DNA of 64,000 nucleotides, taken from assembly GCF_009806555.1 (NCBI RefSeq), contig NZ_VUOK01000010.1, forward strand, positions 1-64,000. Reading direction: 5' to 3'. Numbering within the stretch: the stretch's first letter is position 1; each line of letters opens with the position of its first letter. This DNA comes from Methylobacterium sp. 2A (GTDB taxonomy: Bacteria > Pseudomonadota > Alphaproteobacteria > Rhizobiales > Beijerinckiaceae). Both the position numbers and the translations under genes were made by a program. Positions 34,544 through 43,371 of this stretch are shown here, one piece after another. Under the pieces are notes generated by a model that ran no database searches, was not told where the DNA came from, and saw only the letters and a list, made by a program, of their open reading frames with translations.

Positions 34544-35204
34544 CCTCATTCCGGCCGCGCTCGCAGCCGCCCTCCTGGCCGCGACGCCGGTGGCGGCCGA
34601 GCGCCTAAACATCGGCCGCGCGGCAACGCCCGAGGAAATCAAGGGCTGGGACATCGACGTGCGGCCGGACGGCCAGGGGCTTCCGGTCGGCAAGGGCACG
34701 GCGGCGCTGGGCGAGACCATCTTCCAGGAGCGCTGCGCCAGCTGCCACGGCGAGTTCGGCGAAGGCGCGGGCCGGTGGCCGGAACTCGCGGGCGGATCCG
34801 GGACCTTGAAGTCGGAAAACCCGGTCAAGACCATCGGGTCCTACTGGCCCTATGTCTCGACGGTCTTCGACTTCGTGCACCGGGCGATGCCGTTCGGCGC
34901 GGCCCAGACCCTGACGCCGGATGAGACCTACTCGGTCACGGCCTATCTCCTCTATCTCAACGACATCCTGAAGGATCAGGATTTCGAGGTGAACGAGAAG
35001 AACCTCGCCAGCATCCGCCTGCCGAACGAGAAGAACTTCTTCATGGACGACCGCCAGACGGCGGAGAAGGAGTTCTGGACGGCCAAGCCCTGCATGACGA
35101 ACTGCCTGCCCAAAGAGGCGACGATTACGAGCCATGCGCGCATCCTCGACGTGACGCCCGACAAGGCCCCCGACTCCGCGAAGAAGGCGCCGCCAGTCCA
35201 ATGA
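34527..35204 (+). CDS. soxD: SoxD, short single-haem form
   Basis: A 225-aa secreted cytochrome (signal peptide to about residue 24). One haem motif, CASCHGEFGEG, and a distal Met in HRAMPFGA are present. The Paracoccus protein has two haem domains and about 384 residues; here only the first is present. A late Cys pair, CMTNC, lies in the tail. It accepts electrons from SoxC. It starts inside the soxC end and overlaps the next gene by four bases (ATGA). Confidence 0.92.
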   Translation: MSRSRNLIPAALAAALLAATPVAAERLNIGRAATPEEIKGWDIDVRPDGQGLPVGKGTAALGETIFQERCASCHGEFGEGAGRWPELAGGSGTLKSENPVKTIGSYWPYVSTVFDFVHRAMPFGAAQTLTPDETYSVTAYLLYLNDILKDQDFEVNEKNLASIRLPNEKNFFMDDRQTAEKEFWTAKPCMTNCLPKEATITSHARILDVTPDKAPDSAKKAPPVQ

Positions 35205-36151
35205 CGACTGGCGCCGCCGTCCCCGGATCGCGCTGCGACAGGCGTCTCTTCATGGCGGGGCTCGCGGCGGGTCTCGCGGGCGCGTGGCCGACCGGCCGCG
35301 CGTCCGCCAACCCGGCGGCGGCGTTGACGGTCGGCGGCGCCTCCGTGGAGACGGCGAGCGACGGCACGCTGTCCTCCTCCCTCGCCTTCATGCTGCCCGA
35401 TACGCCGCGCGACGAGATGCAGGCCGTCTTCAGGGCCGAGGGCCAGCGCGCGGAGGCCGCGCCGATCCCGACGAACGCGAGCCTCGTGCGGATCGGCTCT
35501 GAGATCATCCTGATCGATGCCGGCTCGGGCAACTCCTTCCAGCCGACGGCGGGCAAGCTCGGAGAGACATTGGAGAGCCGGAACATTTCGCGCGAGGCGA
35601 TCACCCAGGTCGTGTTCACGCACGCCCATCCCGATCATCTCTGGGGCGCGATCGACGATTTCGACGACAGCGAACGGTTTCCCAATGCCCGCTACGTGGT
35701 GCCGGCGGCGGAATGGGATTTTTGGACCCGCGACGACGTCGAGACCCTGGTGCCCGACTGGCTGAAGGGTCTCTCCGTGGGCTCGCGACGGACCCTGCGC
35801 CGCCTTGAGGCGAAGGTGGAGCGCCGCAGGCCCGGCGAGAGCATCGCCCCCGGCCTCACTTACGTCGCGACGCCGGGGCATACACCCGGCCACGCCTCCG
35901 TACTCGTCGAAGCGGGACGGGATCAGGTACTGATCGGCGGAGATGCCCTGAGCCATGCAGTTCTGTCGTTCCGGCGTCCCGCCTGGGCGTTCGGAAGCGA
36001 TCTCGACCGCGACCTCGCTTCCTGCACCCGCCTGACCCTGCTGGACCGGTTGGCGAACGAGCGGATGACGCTCGTTGGCTTTCATCTCCCGGGCTCGGGC
36101 GTCGGACATGTCGAGCGTGCCGGCGACAGCTATCGATTCTTGCAGACCTGA
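35201..36151 (+). CDS. Exported metallo-beta-lactamase protein (SoxH-like)
   Basis: A 316-aa product with an N-terminal export signal (CDRRLFMAGLAAGLAGAWPT). It has the metal motif THAHPDHLWG, the later YVATPGHTPGHASV, and GGDALSH. This is the arrangement of SoxH, a hydrolase of unknown role often encoded behind soxCD. It overlaps soxD by four bases, which supports co-translation. Sulfur substrates are likely but unproven. Confidence 0.8.
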   Translation: MTTGAAVPGSRCDRRLFMAGLAAGLAGAWPTGRASANPAAALTVGGASVETASDGTLSSSLAFMLPDTPRDEMQAVFRAEGQRAEAAPIPTNASLVRIGSEIILIDAGSGNSFQPTAGKLGETLESRNISREAITQVVFTHAHPDHLWGAIDDFDDSERFPNARYVVPAAEWDFWTRDDVETLVPDWLKGLSVGSRRTLRRLEAKVERRRPGESIAPGLTYVATPGHTPGHASVLVEAGRDQVLIGGDALSHAVLSFRRPAWAFGSDLDRDLASCTRLTLLDRLANERMTLVGFHLPGSGVGHVERAGDSYRFLQT

Positions 36152-36214
36152 CGAGACGGCTCCAAGAGGAGCGCGCGTCTCGGATCAGGATCGTTCGACA
36201 ACGGAGGGGACGAG

Positions 36215-36676
36215 ATGATGCTGTCGCGCAGGGGCGTGTCCGGATTGGCCGCACTGCTGGCTGGGCTCGGAGCGAGCAGGGCCACGGCGGCTCCGGCAAC
36301 CGGCCCGAAGACCCACCGGGTCGCGATGCAGGTCAGTTCCCGCGAGGGCGGCGTGTTCGATCTCGCCCTCAACAATGCGGTCAACCTCGCGCGCGAATAC
36401 AGCGAGCAGGCCGAGGAACTGGAAGTCGAGATCGTCGCCTATGGCCCAGGCCTGCACATGCTGCGGGCCGACACATCGCCCGTCACGGCGAGGATCCATT
36501 CCATCAGCGAGAGCGTGCCGGGGATCGTCCTCTCGGCCTGCGGCAACACCGTCAAGGCCATGGAGAAGGCCGAGGGGCATTCGCTGGAATTGCTGCCCCA
36601 CGTCGGCATCGTTCCGGCGGGGGCGGTCCGTCTCGTGACCCTTCAGGAAGCAGGATGGAGCTACCTGCGCGTTTAA
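36215..36676 (+). CDS. Secreted DsrE-family protein
   Basis: A 153-aa product with a signal peptide (MMLSRRGVSGLAALLAGLGA). The core fits DsrE: VAMQVSSREGGVFDLALNNA, VEIVAYGPGLHML, and IVLSACGNTVKAME with a candidate sulfur Cys, ending RLVTLQEAGWSYLRV. It is the last gene of the rightward sox operon and one of three secreted DsrE-like proteins in this window. It may carry sulfane sulfur in the periplasm. Confidence 0.8.
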   Translation: MMLSRRGVSGLAALLAGLGASRATAAPATGPKTHRVAMQVSSREGGVFDLALNNAVNLAREYSEQAEELEVEIVAYGPGLHMLRADTSPVTARIHSISESVPGIVLSACGNTVKAMEKAEGHSLELLPHVGIVPAGAVRLVTLQEAGWSYLRV

Positions 36677-36704
36677 CTGGGTCCGGTGGGGCGACGAACT
36701 CGTC

Positions 36705-37268
36705 TCAGCGGATGACGAGCGCCTCGATCCAGCGGGCGCCTGGAACAATGTCCGCACGGGCAGCCTGATCGAACGGGGGCACGGAGGGATCCTGAGGCGG
36801 GGCCGCGATGTCGTTGAGATCCACCGCCATCGGCCTTCCAACCAGCCCGTCCTCCGTTTTCTGAAGAGCGTAGTAGAGGCCGTTGCTCAACTTGGCTCCG
36901 TAGTCGGCCGGCGCCTTGTAGAGGAAGAGCAGGGCGTGCTCCAGCCACGCATAATCGCCCGGCCGGACCGTTCCCGGGTTCGCGTAGGGATAGGGAACGT
37001 GGCACTGGACCTCGGGCCCCTCGACGCATTTGAACTCGCGCATCGACAGGAAGAAGTCCTTGAACTTCGTCCGGTCGAGGGTGACGACGAACCGCGTGGC
37101 GTCCGGCCCTGGGGTGAACGTCACGGTGCCGATTGGAATGGACGTACCGTCGCGAGTGCGTAGCTCAAGCTGCTTCGTGCCGACCAATTCCCAAGCCTGC
37201 GCCGGACCTGCAATCCCGAGAAGGATGGCAGCGTAGAGCAGGCAGGTTCGAAGACGGTAGGGTCGCAT
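36705..37268 (-). CDS. Secreted hypothetical protein linked to sox genes
   Basis: A 187-aa product from the ATG at 37268, with a signal peptide (MRPYRLRTCLLYAAILLGIA, then GPAQA). The mature part is beta-rich and has two Cys, in FKCVEGPEVQCHVPYPY. No enzymatic motif is recognised. It is last in the leftward operon with CcdA, thioredoxin and the pentapeptide protein. The operon is convergent with the main sox run. Confidence 0.7.
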   Translation of the reverse strand: MRPYRLRTCLLYAAILLGIAGPAQAWELVGTKQLELRTRDGTSIPIGTVTFTPGPDATRFVVTLDRTKFKDFFLSMREFKCVEGPEVQCHVPYPYANPGTVRPGDYAWLEHALLFLYKAPADYGAKLSNGLYYALQKTEDGLVGRPMAVDLNDIAAPPQDPSVPPFDQAARADIVPGARWIEALVIR

Positions 37269-37300
37269 GGGGCGGGCTTTGGAGGCAGACGCTATCGAGG

Positions 37301-38020
37301 TCACAGGCGGGTCGTCAGGTTGGTGAGCCAAGCCGGCGAAGCGTTGACCAGGACGGTCTCCGCGGCCTTGTCGTAGCCCGTGGCGATCATCAGGCCGGTG
37401 GCCACGAGGATGGCGCCCAGGGCGACCTTCAGCCCTTTGCCGAGCCCCATCATCCGGTCGCGCCAGCGTATCAGCACCTCGCGGGACAGCGTGCCGAGGA
37501 GCAGGAGTGGCAGGGCGGCGCCGAGGCCGAACAGAAGCATCGTCGTTGCCACCGAACCCAGGTCTCGCCCCTGCGAGGCGAGGAGGGACGCGGCCCCGAG
37601 GGTCGGCCCGACGCAGGGGCTCCAGACCGCGCCGAGCAGCAGCCCGACGCCGAACTGTCCCAGAAGCCCGGTGGTCGAGAAGCCACCGAACCGGCTCTCG
37701 GTCCAGTTGCTCACCGGGCCGGCGGCCACAGCAAGCCGGGTCTGGGCGGCCGGAACCATCAGGACGAGCCCGATCAGGACCAGCATGATGGCCGCCACGG
37801 TGCGGAAGACATCGGCGTCGAGGCCGAGGGCGAACCCTACGGTCGCTACGAACAGCCCGATGGCCACGAAGGACACCGCGAGGCCGGCGGCCAGGGCAGC
37901 GGGGCCGAGCCTGTGTTCCGATGCCGCCGCGCCCAGGACCAGCGGCAGCAAGGGCAACACGCAGGGCGACATCACCGAGAGGATGCCGGCGAGGAACGCG
38001 AGGCCGAACGTCGTGGCCAT
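37301..38020 (-). CDS. CcdA/SoxV-type thiol electron carrier membrane protein
   Basis: A 239-aa membrane protein with about six helices. The two redox Cys are in MSPCVLPLLPLV and WSPCVGPTLGAA. These proteins move reducing power from cytosolic thioredoxin to the periplasm. In sox clusters SoxV feeds SoxW and SoxS. It follows the thioredoxin gene at 38028 by 7 bp and precedes a secreted hypothetical protein. Confidence 0.88.
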   Translation of the reverse strand: MATTFGLAFLAGILSVMSPCVLPLLPLVLGAAASEHRLGPAALAAGLAVSFVAIGLFVATVGFALGLDADVFRTVAAIMLVLIGLVLMVPAAQTRLAVAAGPVSNWTESRFGGFSTTGLLGQFGVGLLLGAVWSPCVGPTLGAASLLASQGRDLGSVATTMLLFGLGAALPLLLLGTLSREVLIRWRDRMMGLGKGLKVALGAILVATGLMIATGYDKAAETVLVNASPAWLTNLTTRL

Positions 38021-38027
38021 GGCCGAC

Positions 38028-38417
38028 CTACAAAGCCTTCTCGACAGCGCCCTCGATCCACTCCGGCTGGGTGTCGCCGACCGAGCGCCCCGTCTCCTTC
38101 TCACCCTTGAAGGTGATCAGGGTGCTCTGCGTCGTCACACCGAACCGCTTCAGCACGTCTTTGCGGCTGTCGAAATCGACGTCGAACACCTGCAGGTCCT
38201 TGAACCGGGGTTGGGCTTCCAGCTTAGCGAGGATCGGCTTCTGCGACGCGCAGACGGTGCACCAGGGCGCGGTGACATGGACGAGGATCGGCTTGCCCGC
38301 CTTCTGGGCCGCCTCAAAGGCTTCAGGGGTGAAGACGGCCTCGGCGGCATTCGCAGCGGTACCGAACAGCAGGGGAGCGGCGGCCAGGGCGCCGAGCAGG
38401 AAGCGACGGGTGGTCAT
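38028..38417 (-). CDS. Periplasmic thioredoxin-like protein
   Basis: A 129-aa product with a Tat-like signal (MTTRRFLLGALAAAPLLFGT). Active site is WCTVC and the cis-Pro position reads QSTLIT. It is probably reduced by the CcdA protein encoded just downstream and is a third periplasmic thioredoxin next to SoxW and SoxS. The likely substrate is a Sox protein or a cytochrome c maturation factor. Confidence 0.85.
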   Translation of the reverse strand: MTTRRFLLGALAAAPLLFGTAANAAEAVFTPEAFEAAQKAGKPILVHVTAPWCTVCASQKPILAKLEAQPRFKDLQVFDVDFDSRKDVLKRFGVTTQSTLITFKGEKETGRSVGDTQPEWIEGAVEKAL

Positions 38418-38460
38418 GGGCTGTCTGGGTCCTTGTGATGGGTCGAGGCTTACGGGCGGC

Positions 38461-39261
38461 TCAATTGGTTGCCTGGGTGACGGCGCGGTCTACGTTCACG
38501 CGCTCGGCCCAGTCCTTGGCCTCGGACTGACCCTTGAGGTCGATCAGCCGGGCACCGCTGACGTCGACGTTCTTAAAGTCTGCTCCTGTGACCGTCGCGC
38601 CGGTCAGGTTGGCCCCGGACAGGTCCGAGCCCATCAACACCACGTCGGTGAGGTTGGCATCCTTCAAGTTGGCGTATTCGAGCCGCGACCGGCCGAGGTT
38701 GGCACCCTTCAGGTTGGCGCCGGAGAGGTTCACCGACACGAACACGGCCCGCATCAGGCCCATGGACTGGTTCTTGATGTCGGCGCCCCCCCTGAGGTCG
38801 ACCAGCGTGGCGCCGCTCATGTTGGCGCCCTTGAAGTCGCCAATGGGCATGGACCGGCTGAGGTCCGCGCCGCTGAGGTTGGCGTCGCGGGCGGTGATGC
38901 CGAACATTTTCGTGTCCACGAGCTTGGCGCCGGACAGGTCGGCCTTCAGCAGCCATGCCTGTTCGAGGTTCGCGCCGCTGAGGTCGGCGCCGCGCAAATT
39001 GACCTTGTTCAGGCGGGCGGTCCGCAGGTTTGCGCCCCGGAGGTACAGCCCGGAGAGGTCGAGGCCAGACAGGGACTTGTCGTGCAGGTCGACCGGCTTG
39101 CCGTCCGCGGCCTTGATCAGCGCCTCGACGTCGGCGCGGCTCATCTCGGCCTTGATCATGGCGGGCGAGGACATGTCGGCCCCGAGCAGGAGGTCCTGTT
39201 CGGCCGCGGCGGGGCCGGCGGCGAGTACGGCGAGCATGAAGCTCAGGGCGAGGCGGTGCAT
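38461..39261 (-). CDS. Secreted pentapeptide-repeat protein
   Basis: A 266-aa product with a signal peptide (HRLALSFMLAVLAAGPAAAE). Most of the mature part consists of five-residue repeats of the A(D/N)LXX kind (for example LSGLDLSGLYLRGANLRTAR), which build a right-handed quadrilateral beta-helix. Such folds are usually binding surfaces, but periplasmic examples are rare. It lies 43 bp upstream of the thioredoxin gene. Its role in sulfur metabolism is unknown. Confidence 0.85.
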   Translation of the reverse strand: MHRLALSFMLAVLAAGPAAAEQDLLLGADMSSPAMIKAEMSRADVEALIKAADGKPVDLHDKSLSGLDLSGLYLRGANLRTARLNKVNLRGADLSGANLEQAWLLKADLSGAKLVDTKMFGITARDANLSGADLSRSMPIGDFKGANMSGATLVDLRGGADIKNQSMGLMRAVFVSVNLSGANLKGANLGRSRLEYANLKDANLTDVVLMGSDLSGANLTGATVTGADFKNVDVSGARLIDLKGQSEAKDWAERVNVDRAVTQATN

Positions 39262-39446
39262 CGGTTCACTCCCGGTGGGCGCCGCGCATGGCGGATGCCC
39301 TTATCGTGTTCTTTGTGATGCGATGCTATGCCGGGCCGCTGCACCCGGTCGGTGACCCAGGTCACACAAGTCCGGCGCGGCGGGAGAAAAACGCAACGCG
39401 AGCCGGACGATCAGCCCGTCGTCATGGCCGGGGGGACTACGCCGCC

Positions 39447-40121
39447 ATGACGGATGCCCAGAAGGTCGAGCGATGGATCGACCGGTTTCCGCTCCTGCAG
39501 GCGCTCAGCCCAGCGCACCTCCAGATCGCCCGGGGAACTGTGCATTTTCCGGTACTGGACGCGGGCGCCATCGCCTACGAACTCGATGGCGAGTGCGCCA
39601 ACTACCTGATGTGTCTGGAGGGCCGTACGCGCATCTTCCGGATGTCTGAAGGCGGGCGCGAGGTGCTGATCTACAAAGTCGGGCCGGGCGGCACCTGCGC
39701 CCTGACCACACAGTGCCTCCTCTCCGGCGGCAACTTTCCGGCGCAAAGCATCGCCGAGGAGCGGACCGAACTGGCGGCTCTGCCGGTGAGCACGTTCCAA
39801 CACCTGATGGGCGAGAGCGCCGCGTTCCGCAGCTTCGTCATGGATGACTATACGCGGTTGATGTCCGGCCTATTCACGCTGATCGACGAGGTCGCGTTTG
39901 CCCCGCTCAAGCAGCGCCTCGCGCAACGGCTTCTGGCCGAGGCGGACCCGCGTGGGGTGGCCTCGGTAACCCATCAGAAGCTCGCGGATGACATCGGCAG
40001 CGTGCGCGAGGTCGTGAGCCGCATCCTGGGGCAATGGGCCGAGGCCGGCCTGATCGAGGTCCGGCGCGGCGCGGTCGAGATCGTCGACCGCCCAAACTTG
40101 GAGGCCGCCGGTCGCAAGTGA
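39447..40121 (+). CDS. Crp/Fnr-family transcriptional regulator
   Basis: A 224-aa product. The N-terminus is a cyclic-nucleotide-binding fold (LLQALSPAHLQIARGTV, YLMCLEGRTRIFRMSEGG), followed by a dimerisation helix and an HTH (THQKLADDIGSVREVVSRIL). The N-terminal Cys cluster of Fnr is absent, so it should not hold an iron-sulfur cluster. Residues that might bind haem, such as several Cys and His, do not form a known motif. It could regulate sulfur or respiratory genes. It converges with the rhodanese gene. Confidence 0.85.
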   Translation: MTDAQKVERWIDRFPLLQALSPAHLQIARGTVHFPVLDAGAIAYELDGECANYLMCLEGRTRIFRMSEGGREVLIYKVGPGGTCALTTQCLLSGGNFPAQSIAEERTELAALPVSTFQHLMGESAAFRSFVMDDYTRLMSGLFTLIDEVAFAPLKQRLAQRLLAEADPRGVASVTHQKLADDIGSVREVVSRILGQWAEAGLIEVRRGAVEIVDRPNLEAAGRK

Positions 40122-40150
40122 CCTGCGGCCTGTCGGCTTGCCAGTCCCGA

Positions 40151-40537
40151 TCAGGCTGGCTCGACGGTGCCGCCGGCCTTCGCCATCGCGGGGAAGCCGC
40201 CCGCGACATGGGCGACCGGTCCGAGGCCCATGTCGTTCAGGGTCTTGGCTGCCAGGGCCGAACGGTTGCCGGAGCCGCAGTAGAGCACCAGGCACTTGCC
40301 TTCGCCGAGCTCGGCCCGGTGGGTCGGGCTCGCGGGGTCGGCCTGGAACTCCAGGAAGCCGCGGGGCACGTGGACGGCGCCGGCGATCCTGCCGGTCTTG
40401 GCCAACTCCTCGCCCTCGCGCACGTCGACGAGCACCGAGCCCGGCTGGCCCAGGCGCGCCAGCGCCTCCGCGGCCGACAGGGTCTCCACCTCCCGGTTGG
40501 CCTGCGCCACCAGGTCCTTCGCGCTGATCGTGGTCAT
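40151..40537 (-). CDS. Single-domain rhodanese
   Basis: A 128-aa product. The active-site loop is CGSGNRS with Cys87 (VLYCGSGNRS) and the domain starts VLVDVREGEE. It has no signal peptide. It transfers sulfane sulfur, here probably between thiosulfate or persulfide and glutathione. It is the last gene of a leftward operon, 11 bp after a persulfide dioxygenase. Confidence 0.9.
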   Translation of the reverse strand: MTTISAKDLVAQANREVETLSAAEALARLGQPGSVLVDVREGEELAKTGRIAGAVHVPRGFLEFQADPASPTHRAELGEGKCLVLYCGSGNRSALAAKTLNDMGLGPVAHVAGGFPAMAKAGGTVEPA

Positions 40538-40548
40538 GGTCACCTCCG

Positions 40549-41460
40549 TCAATCGCCCCACGCCGCACCGTCGAGGGAGTCGAGCGGGATCTTCAGGTAG
40601 CGGCGGCCGTTCGCCTCGGGCTCGGGCAGGCGCCCGCCGCGGATGTTCACCTGCAGGGAGTGCAGGATGAGCTTCGGCATCGGCAGTTCGCGGTCCCGGG
40701 CCTCGCGCATCGCCACGAACGCCTCCTCGGTCGGTGTCTCGACGAGGTGCGGGTTCTCGCTCCGCTGCCGGGCGACCGTGCTCTCCCAGGCCGCCGCCCG
40801 GCCGCCCGGGCGGTAGTCGTGCCCGGTGAACAGCCGCGTGTCGTCCGGCAGGGCCATGATGCGCCGGATGCTGCGCCACAGCGCGTGCGCGTTGCCGCCG
40901 GGGAAGTCGGCCCGCGCCGAGCCGCTGTCGGGCATGAACAGGGTGTCGTGGATGAAGGCGGCGTCGCCGATCCGATAGGCGATGGAGGCCAGGGTGTGGC
41001 CCGGCGTGAACATCACCTCGACTTCGAGGTCGCCGATCCGGAAGCGCTCGCCGTCGGCGAAGAGCCGGGACCACTGCGAACCGTCCGTCCGGAACGTGTC
41101 CGGCAGGTTGTACAGCCCCTTCCAGAGCCGCTGCACGTCGATGACCTTCTCGCCGATGGCGGTCGGGACGCCCGTCCGGTCGTGGAGGTAACCTGCCGCC
41201 GAGAAGTGGTCGGCGTGCGGGTGCGTGTCGAGGATCCACTCCAACTCGTAGCCCTCCCGCTCGATATGGGCGAGCAGGGCATCGGCGGAGCGGGTCGCGG
41301 TCGCGCCGGACTTCGGGTCGAAGTCGAGGACCGGGTCGATGATCGCGCAGCGCTTCGTCGCGGGGTCCGCGACGACGTACTGGATGCTCCCGGTCGGCTC
41401 GTCGTGGAAGCCGGTCACGATGGGATGCCCGCGCAGGGCTCCGGCGGTCTGGTTCGACAT
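40549..41460 (-). CDS. Persulfide dioxygenase, second copy
   Basis: A 303-aa metallo-beta-lactamase protein. Metal motif THPHADH (His80, His82, Asp84, His85), then FTPGHTLASIAYR, FIHDTLFMPD and TGHDY. The C-terminal LILHSLQVNIRGGRLP matches the first copy at 25516, so the two are paralogues. It oxidises glutathione persulfide to sulfite. It lies between TauE and rhodanese in one operon. Confidence 0.9.
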   Translation of the reverse strand: MSNQTAGALRGHPIVTGFHDEPTGSIQYVVADPATKRCAIIDPVLDFDPKSGATATRSADALLAHIEREGYELEWILDTHPHADHFSAAGYLHDRTGVPTAIGEKVIDVQRLWKGLYNLPDTFRTDGSQWSRLFADGERFRIGDLEVEVMFTPGHTLASIAYRIGDAAFIHDTLFMPDSGSARADFPGGNAHALWRSIRRIMALPDDTRLFTGHDYRPGGRAAAWESTVARQRSENPHLVETPTEEAFVAMREARDRELPMPKLILHSLQVNIRGGRLPEPEANGRRYLKIPLDSLDGAAWGD

Positions 41461-41480
41461 GGATCTCCTCCTGTCCGGGA

Positions 41481-42290
41481 TCAGGCGCTCAGGCCGAGGA
41501 GCGGCAGGGCCCCGCGGGCGACGACGTACAGGCCGACCAGGATGACGAGGCCGGCGAAGGTGACGGTCAGGGCGCGCTTGCGCCCGGCGAGGCGCTGGCC
41601 GAGCCTCGATCCGACGAGGCCCCCGAGCACGCCCCCCAGGATGAACAGCCCGGCGAGCGGCCAGTCGATCAGGCCGGAGGCGGCGTAGCTCGCTGCGGTC
41701 GCCGCCCCGAAGGCGCTGACCGCGACCAGCGAGGTGCCGATGGCCATGGGCAGCGGCATCGCCGTCGCCAGCATCAGGCCCGGCACGATCAGGAATCCCC
41801 CGCCGATGCCGAAGAAGCCGGAGAACAGGCCGACCGCGAGGCCGATGCCGAGGAGCCAAGGCAGGAGCACCGGCGCGCTGGCCTTGGTCAGGCGCACGTC
41901 CGGGTCGCCCTCGCCGCGTCGCTTGCGCAGCATCAGGCCCCCGACCACGAGCATGACGACCCCGAACAGGGCGAGCAGGCTCTTCCCGTCGACCGCCTTG
42001 GCGGCCGCCGAGCCGACGAGCGCGCCAAGGACCCCGGCGAGCGAGAACGCCGCCGCGCAACGCCACTTCACGTTCCCGGCTCGCCATTGCGGGACCAGGT
42101 TGCCCGCCGCGCTGACCGAGACCGCCAGGGCGCTGGTCCCGATGGCGACGTGGGGCGAGGACACGCCGACCACGTAGGTCAGCAGTGGGACCGCGAGGAT
42201 CGAGCCGCCCCCGCCGACGAGGCCGAGGATCACGCCCACGACCCCGCCCGAGCCGGCGGCGAGGCCGGATGTGAGGGGGCCGGGCATCAT
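41481..42290 (-). CDS. TauE/SafE-family sulfur-anion exporter, second copy
   Basis: A 269-aa membrane protein with about eight helices. Both family repeats are present: VILGLVGGGGSILAVPLL and SGFFGIGGGFLIVPGLM. It is clearly related to the copy at 24406. It should export sulfite formed by the dioxygenase encoded next. The start overlaps the stop of the preceding transporter gene. Confidence 0.87.
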   Translation of the reverse strand: MMPGPLTSGLAAGSGGVVGVILGLVGGGGSILAVPLLTYVVGVSSPHVAIGTSALAVSVSAAGNLVPQWRAGNVKWRCAAAFSLAGVLGALVGSAAAKAVDGKSLLALFGVVMLVVGGLMLRKRRGEGDPDVRLTKASAPVLLPWLLGIGLAVGLFSGFFGIGGGFLIVPGLMLATAMPLPMAIGTSLVAVSAFGAATAASYAASGLIDWPLAGLFILGGVLGGLVGSRLGQRLAGRKRALTVTFAGLVILVGLYVVARGALPLLGLSA

Positions 42291-42736
42291 GCGTCGGCTC
42301 CCAGCGCGGCGGTCGGCTTCAGGCGCGCCGCCGGCACCAGGCGGAACAGCAGCATGCCGGCGACCATCGCCGCCACGAAGGTCACGGCCTCGGCCGGGGC
42401 CACCGTCAGGATGGTGAGGGCGGGCCCGGGGCAGAGGCCGGCCAAGCCCCATCCGAGGCCGAAGATCGCGGCCCCGGCGAACAGGCGTCCGTCGAGGTCG
42501 CGCCGGGTCGGGACGTCGAGCCTGGGCGCGAGCAAAGGCCGTCCGCGCCGCCTCGCCAAGCGGTAGCCGGCGGCCGAGATTGCGACGGCGCCCGCCATGA
42601 CGAGGGCGAGGCTCGGGTCCCAGCGTCCGGTCACGTCGAGGAAGGCGAGGACCTTGGCCGGGTCGGCCATGCCCGAGACGAGGAGGCCGAGGCCGAACAG
42701 GAGGCCGACGGCGAAGGCGGAGGCGGTCTTGGCCAT
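42287..42736 (-). CDS. YeeE/YedE (DUF6691) half transporter
   Basis: A 149-aa membrane protein with four to five helices. The motif GLAGLCPGPALTIL supplies the conserved Cys, and the start LLFGLGLLVSGMADPAKVLA is typical of DUF6691. Such halves pair with a second YeeE half, encoded just upstream, to make a sulfur-compound channel. Together the two correspond to the single longer protein at 26449. Confidence 0.85.
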   Translation of the reverse strand: MAKTASAFAVGLLFGLGLLVSGMADPAKVLAFLDVTGRWDPSLALVMAGAVAISAAGYRLARRRGRPLLAPRLDVPTRRDLDGRLFAGAAIFGLGWGLAGLCPGPALTILTVAPAEAVTFVAAMVAGMLLFRLVPAARLKPTAALGADA

Positions 42737-42739
42737 GGC

Positions 42740-43165
42740 TCAGGCTCCGACGAGATGGCGCATGACGAGGACGGTCAGGACGGCGACGGTCATGAAGATG
42801 CCGGTCGCGGCCAGCGAGCGGGGCGAGCCGCGGCCGATGCCGCAGACTCCGTGGCCGCTGGTGCAGCCTGAGCCGAGGCGCGCGCCGAACCCGACCAGCA
42901 GGCCCGCGAGGATCAGCAGCGGGAATGACGCCTCGACCGTCACCGGCGGAAGGCTGCCCCCCAGGCCGGCATAGGCGAGTGGTGCGAGGACGAGGCCTGC
43001 CACGAAGGCCGCCCGCCAAGCGGTCTCACCCGAGGGCGGGGCCAGGATGCCGCCGAGGATGCCGCTGATGCCGGCGATGCGTCCGTTGAGGATGAGCAGC
43101 AGCGAGGCGGACCCGCCGATCATCGCTCCGCCGAGAATTGCGCTGACGGGGGTGAAGCCTTCCAT
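42740..43165 (-). CDS. YeeE/YedE half transporter
   Basis: A 141-aa membrane protein from the ATG at 43165 (MEGFTPVSAILGGAMIGGSA). The motif GARLGSGCTSGHGVCG carries the conserved Cys and is diagnostic. A TTG at 43180 is an alternative start. It is the first gene of the operon 43165-40151, following the ATTAG/CTAAT operator by 87 bp. With its partner it likely imports thiosulfate or another sulfur compound. Confidence 0.85.
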   Translation of the reverse strand: MEGFTPVSAILGGAMIGGSASLLLILNGRIAGISGILGGILAPPSGETAWRAAFVAGLVLAPLAYAGLGGSLPPVTVEASFPLLILAGLLVGFGARLGSGCTSGHGVCGIGRGSPRSLAATGIFMTVAVLTVLVMRHLVGA

Positions 43166-43251
43166 CTCAATCTGTCCCAAAGTGCGGTCCGGGAAGCGCC
43201 CGGTCCGGCCGCGGGGACTACTGCCCCACGCAAAACATTAGATGACACTCA

Positions 43252-43267
43252 ATTAGCATCTTCTAAT
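43252..43267 (-). promoter_or_regulatory. ArsR-type operator ATTAG-N6-CTAAT, copy A
   Basis: ATTAG (43252) and CTAAT (43263) form a perfect inverted repeat with a 6-nt spacer. An additional ATTAG half-site lies at 43237, and a longer repeat CATTAGA/TCTAATG spans 43236-43268. The same 5-6-5 arrangement precedes the ArsR gene at 49158. It probably controls the persulfide operon 43165-40151. Confidence 0.6.
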
Positions 43268-43371
43268 GTAATGACAAGCGGAAAGATGGTCCGGCGGACA
43301 AGCGCCCTAGAGTCAGGTGCGGCGGCACACGATCAGGTCTTCGCGGTCGATTGCCGAAGCGGTGTAAGGCC

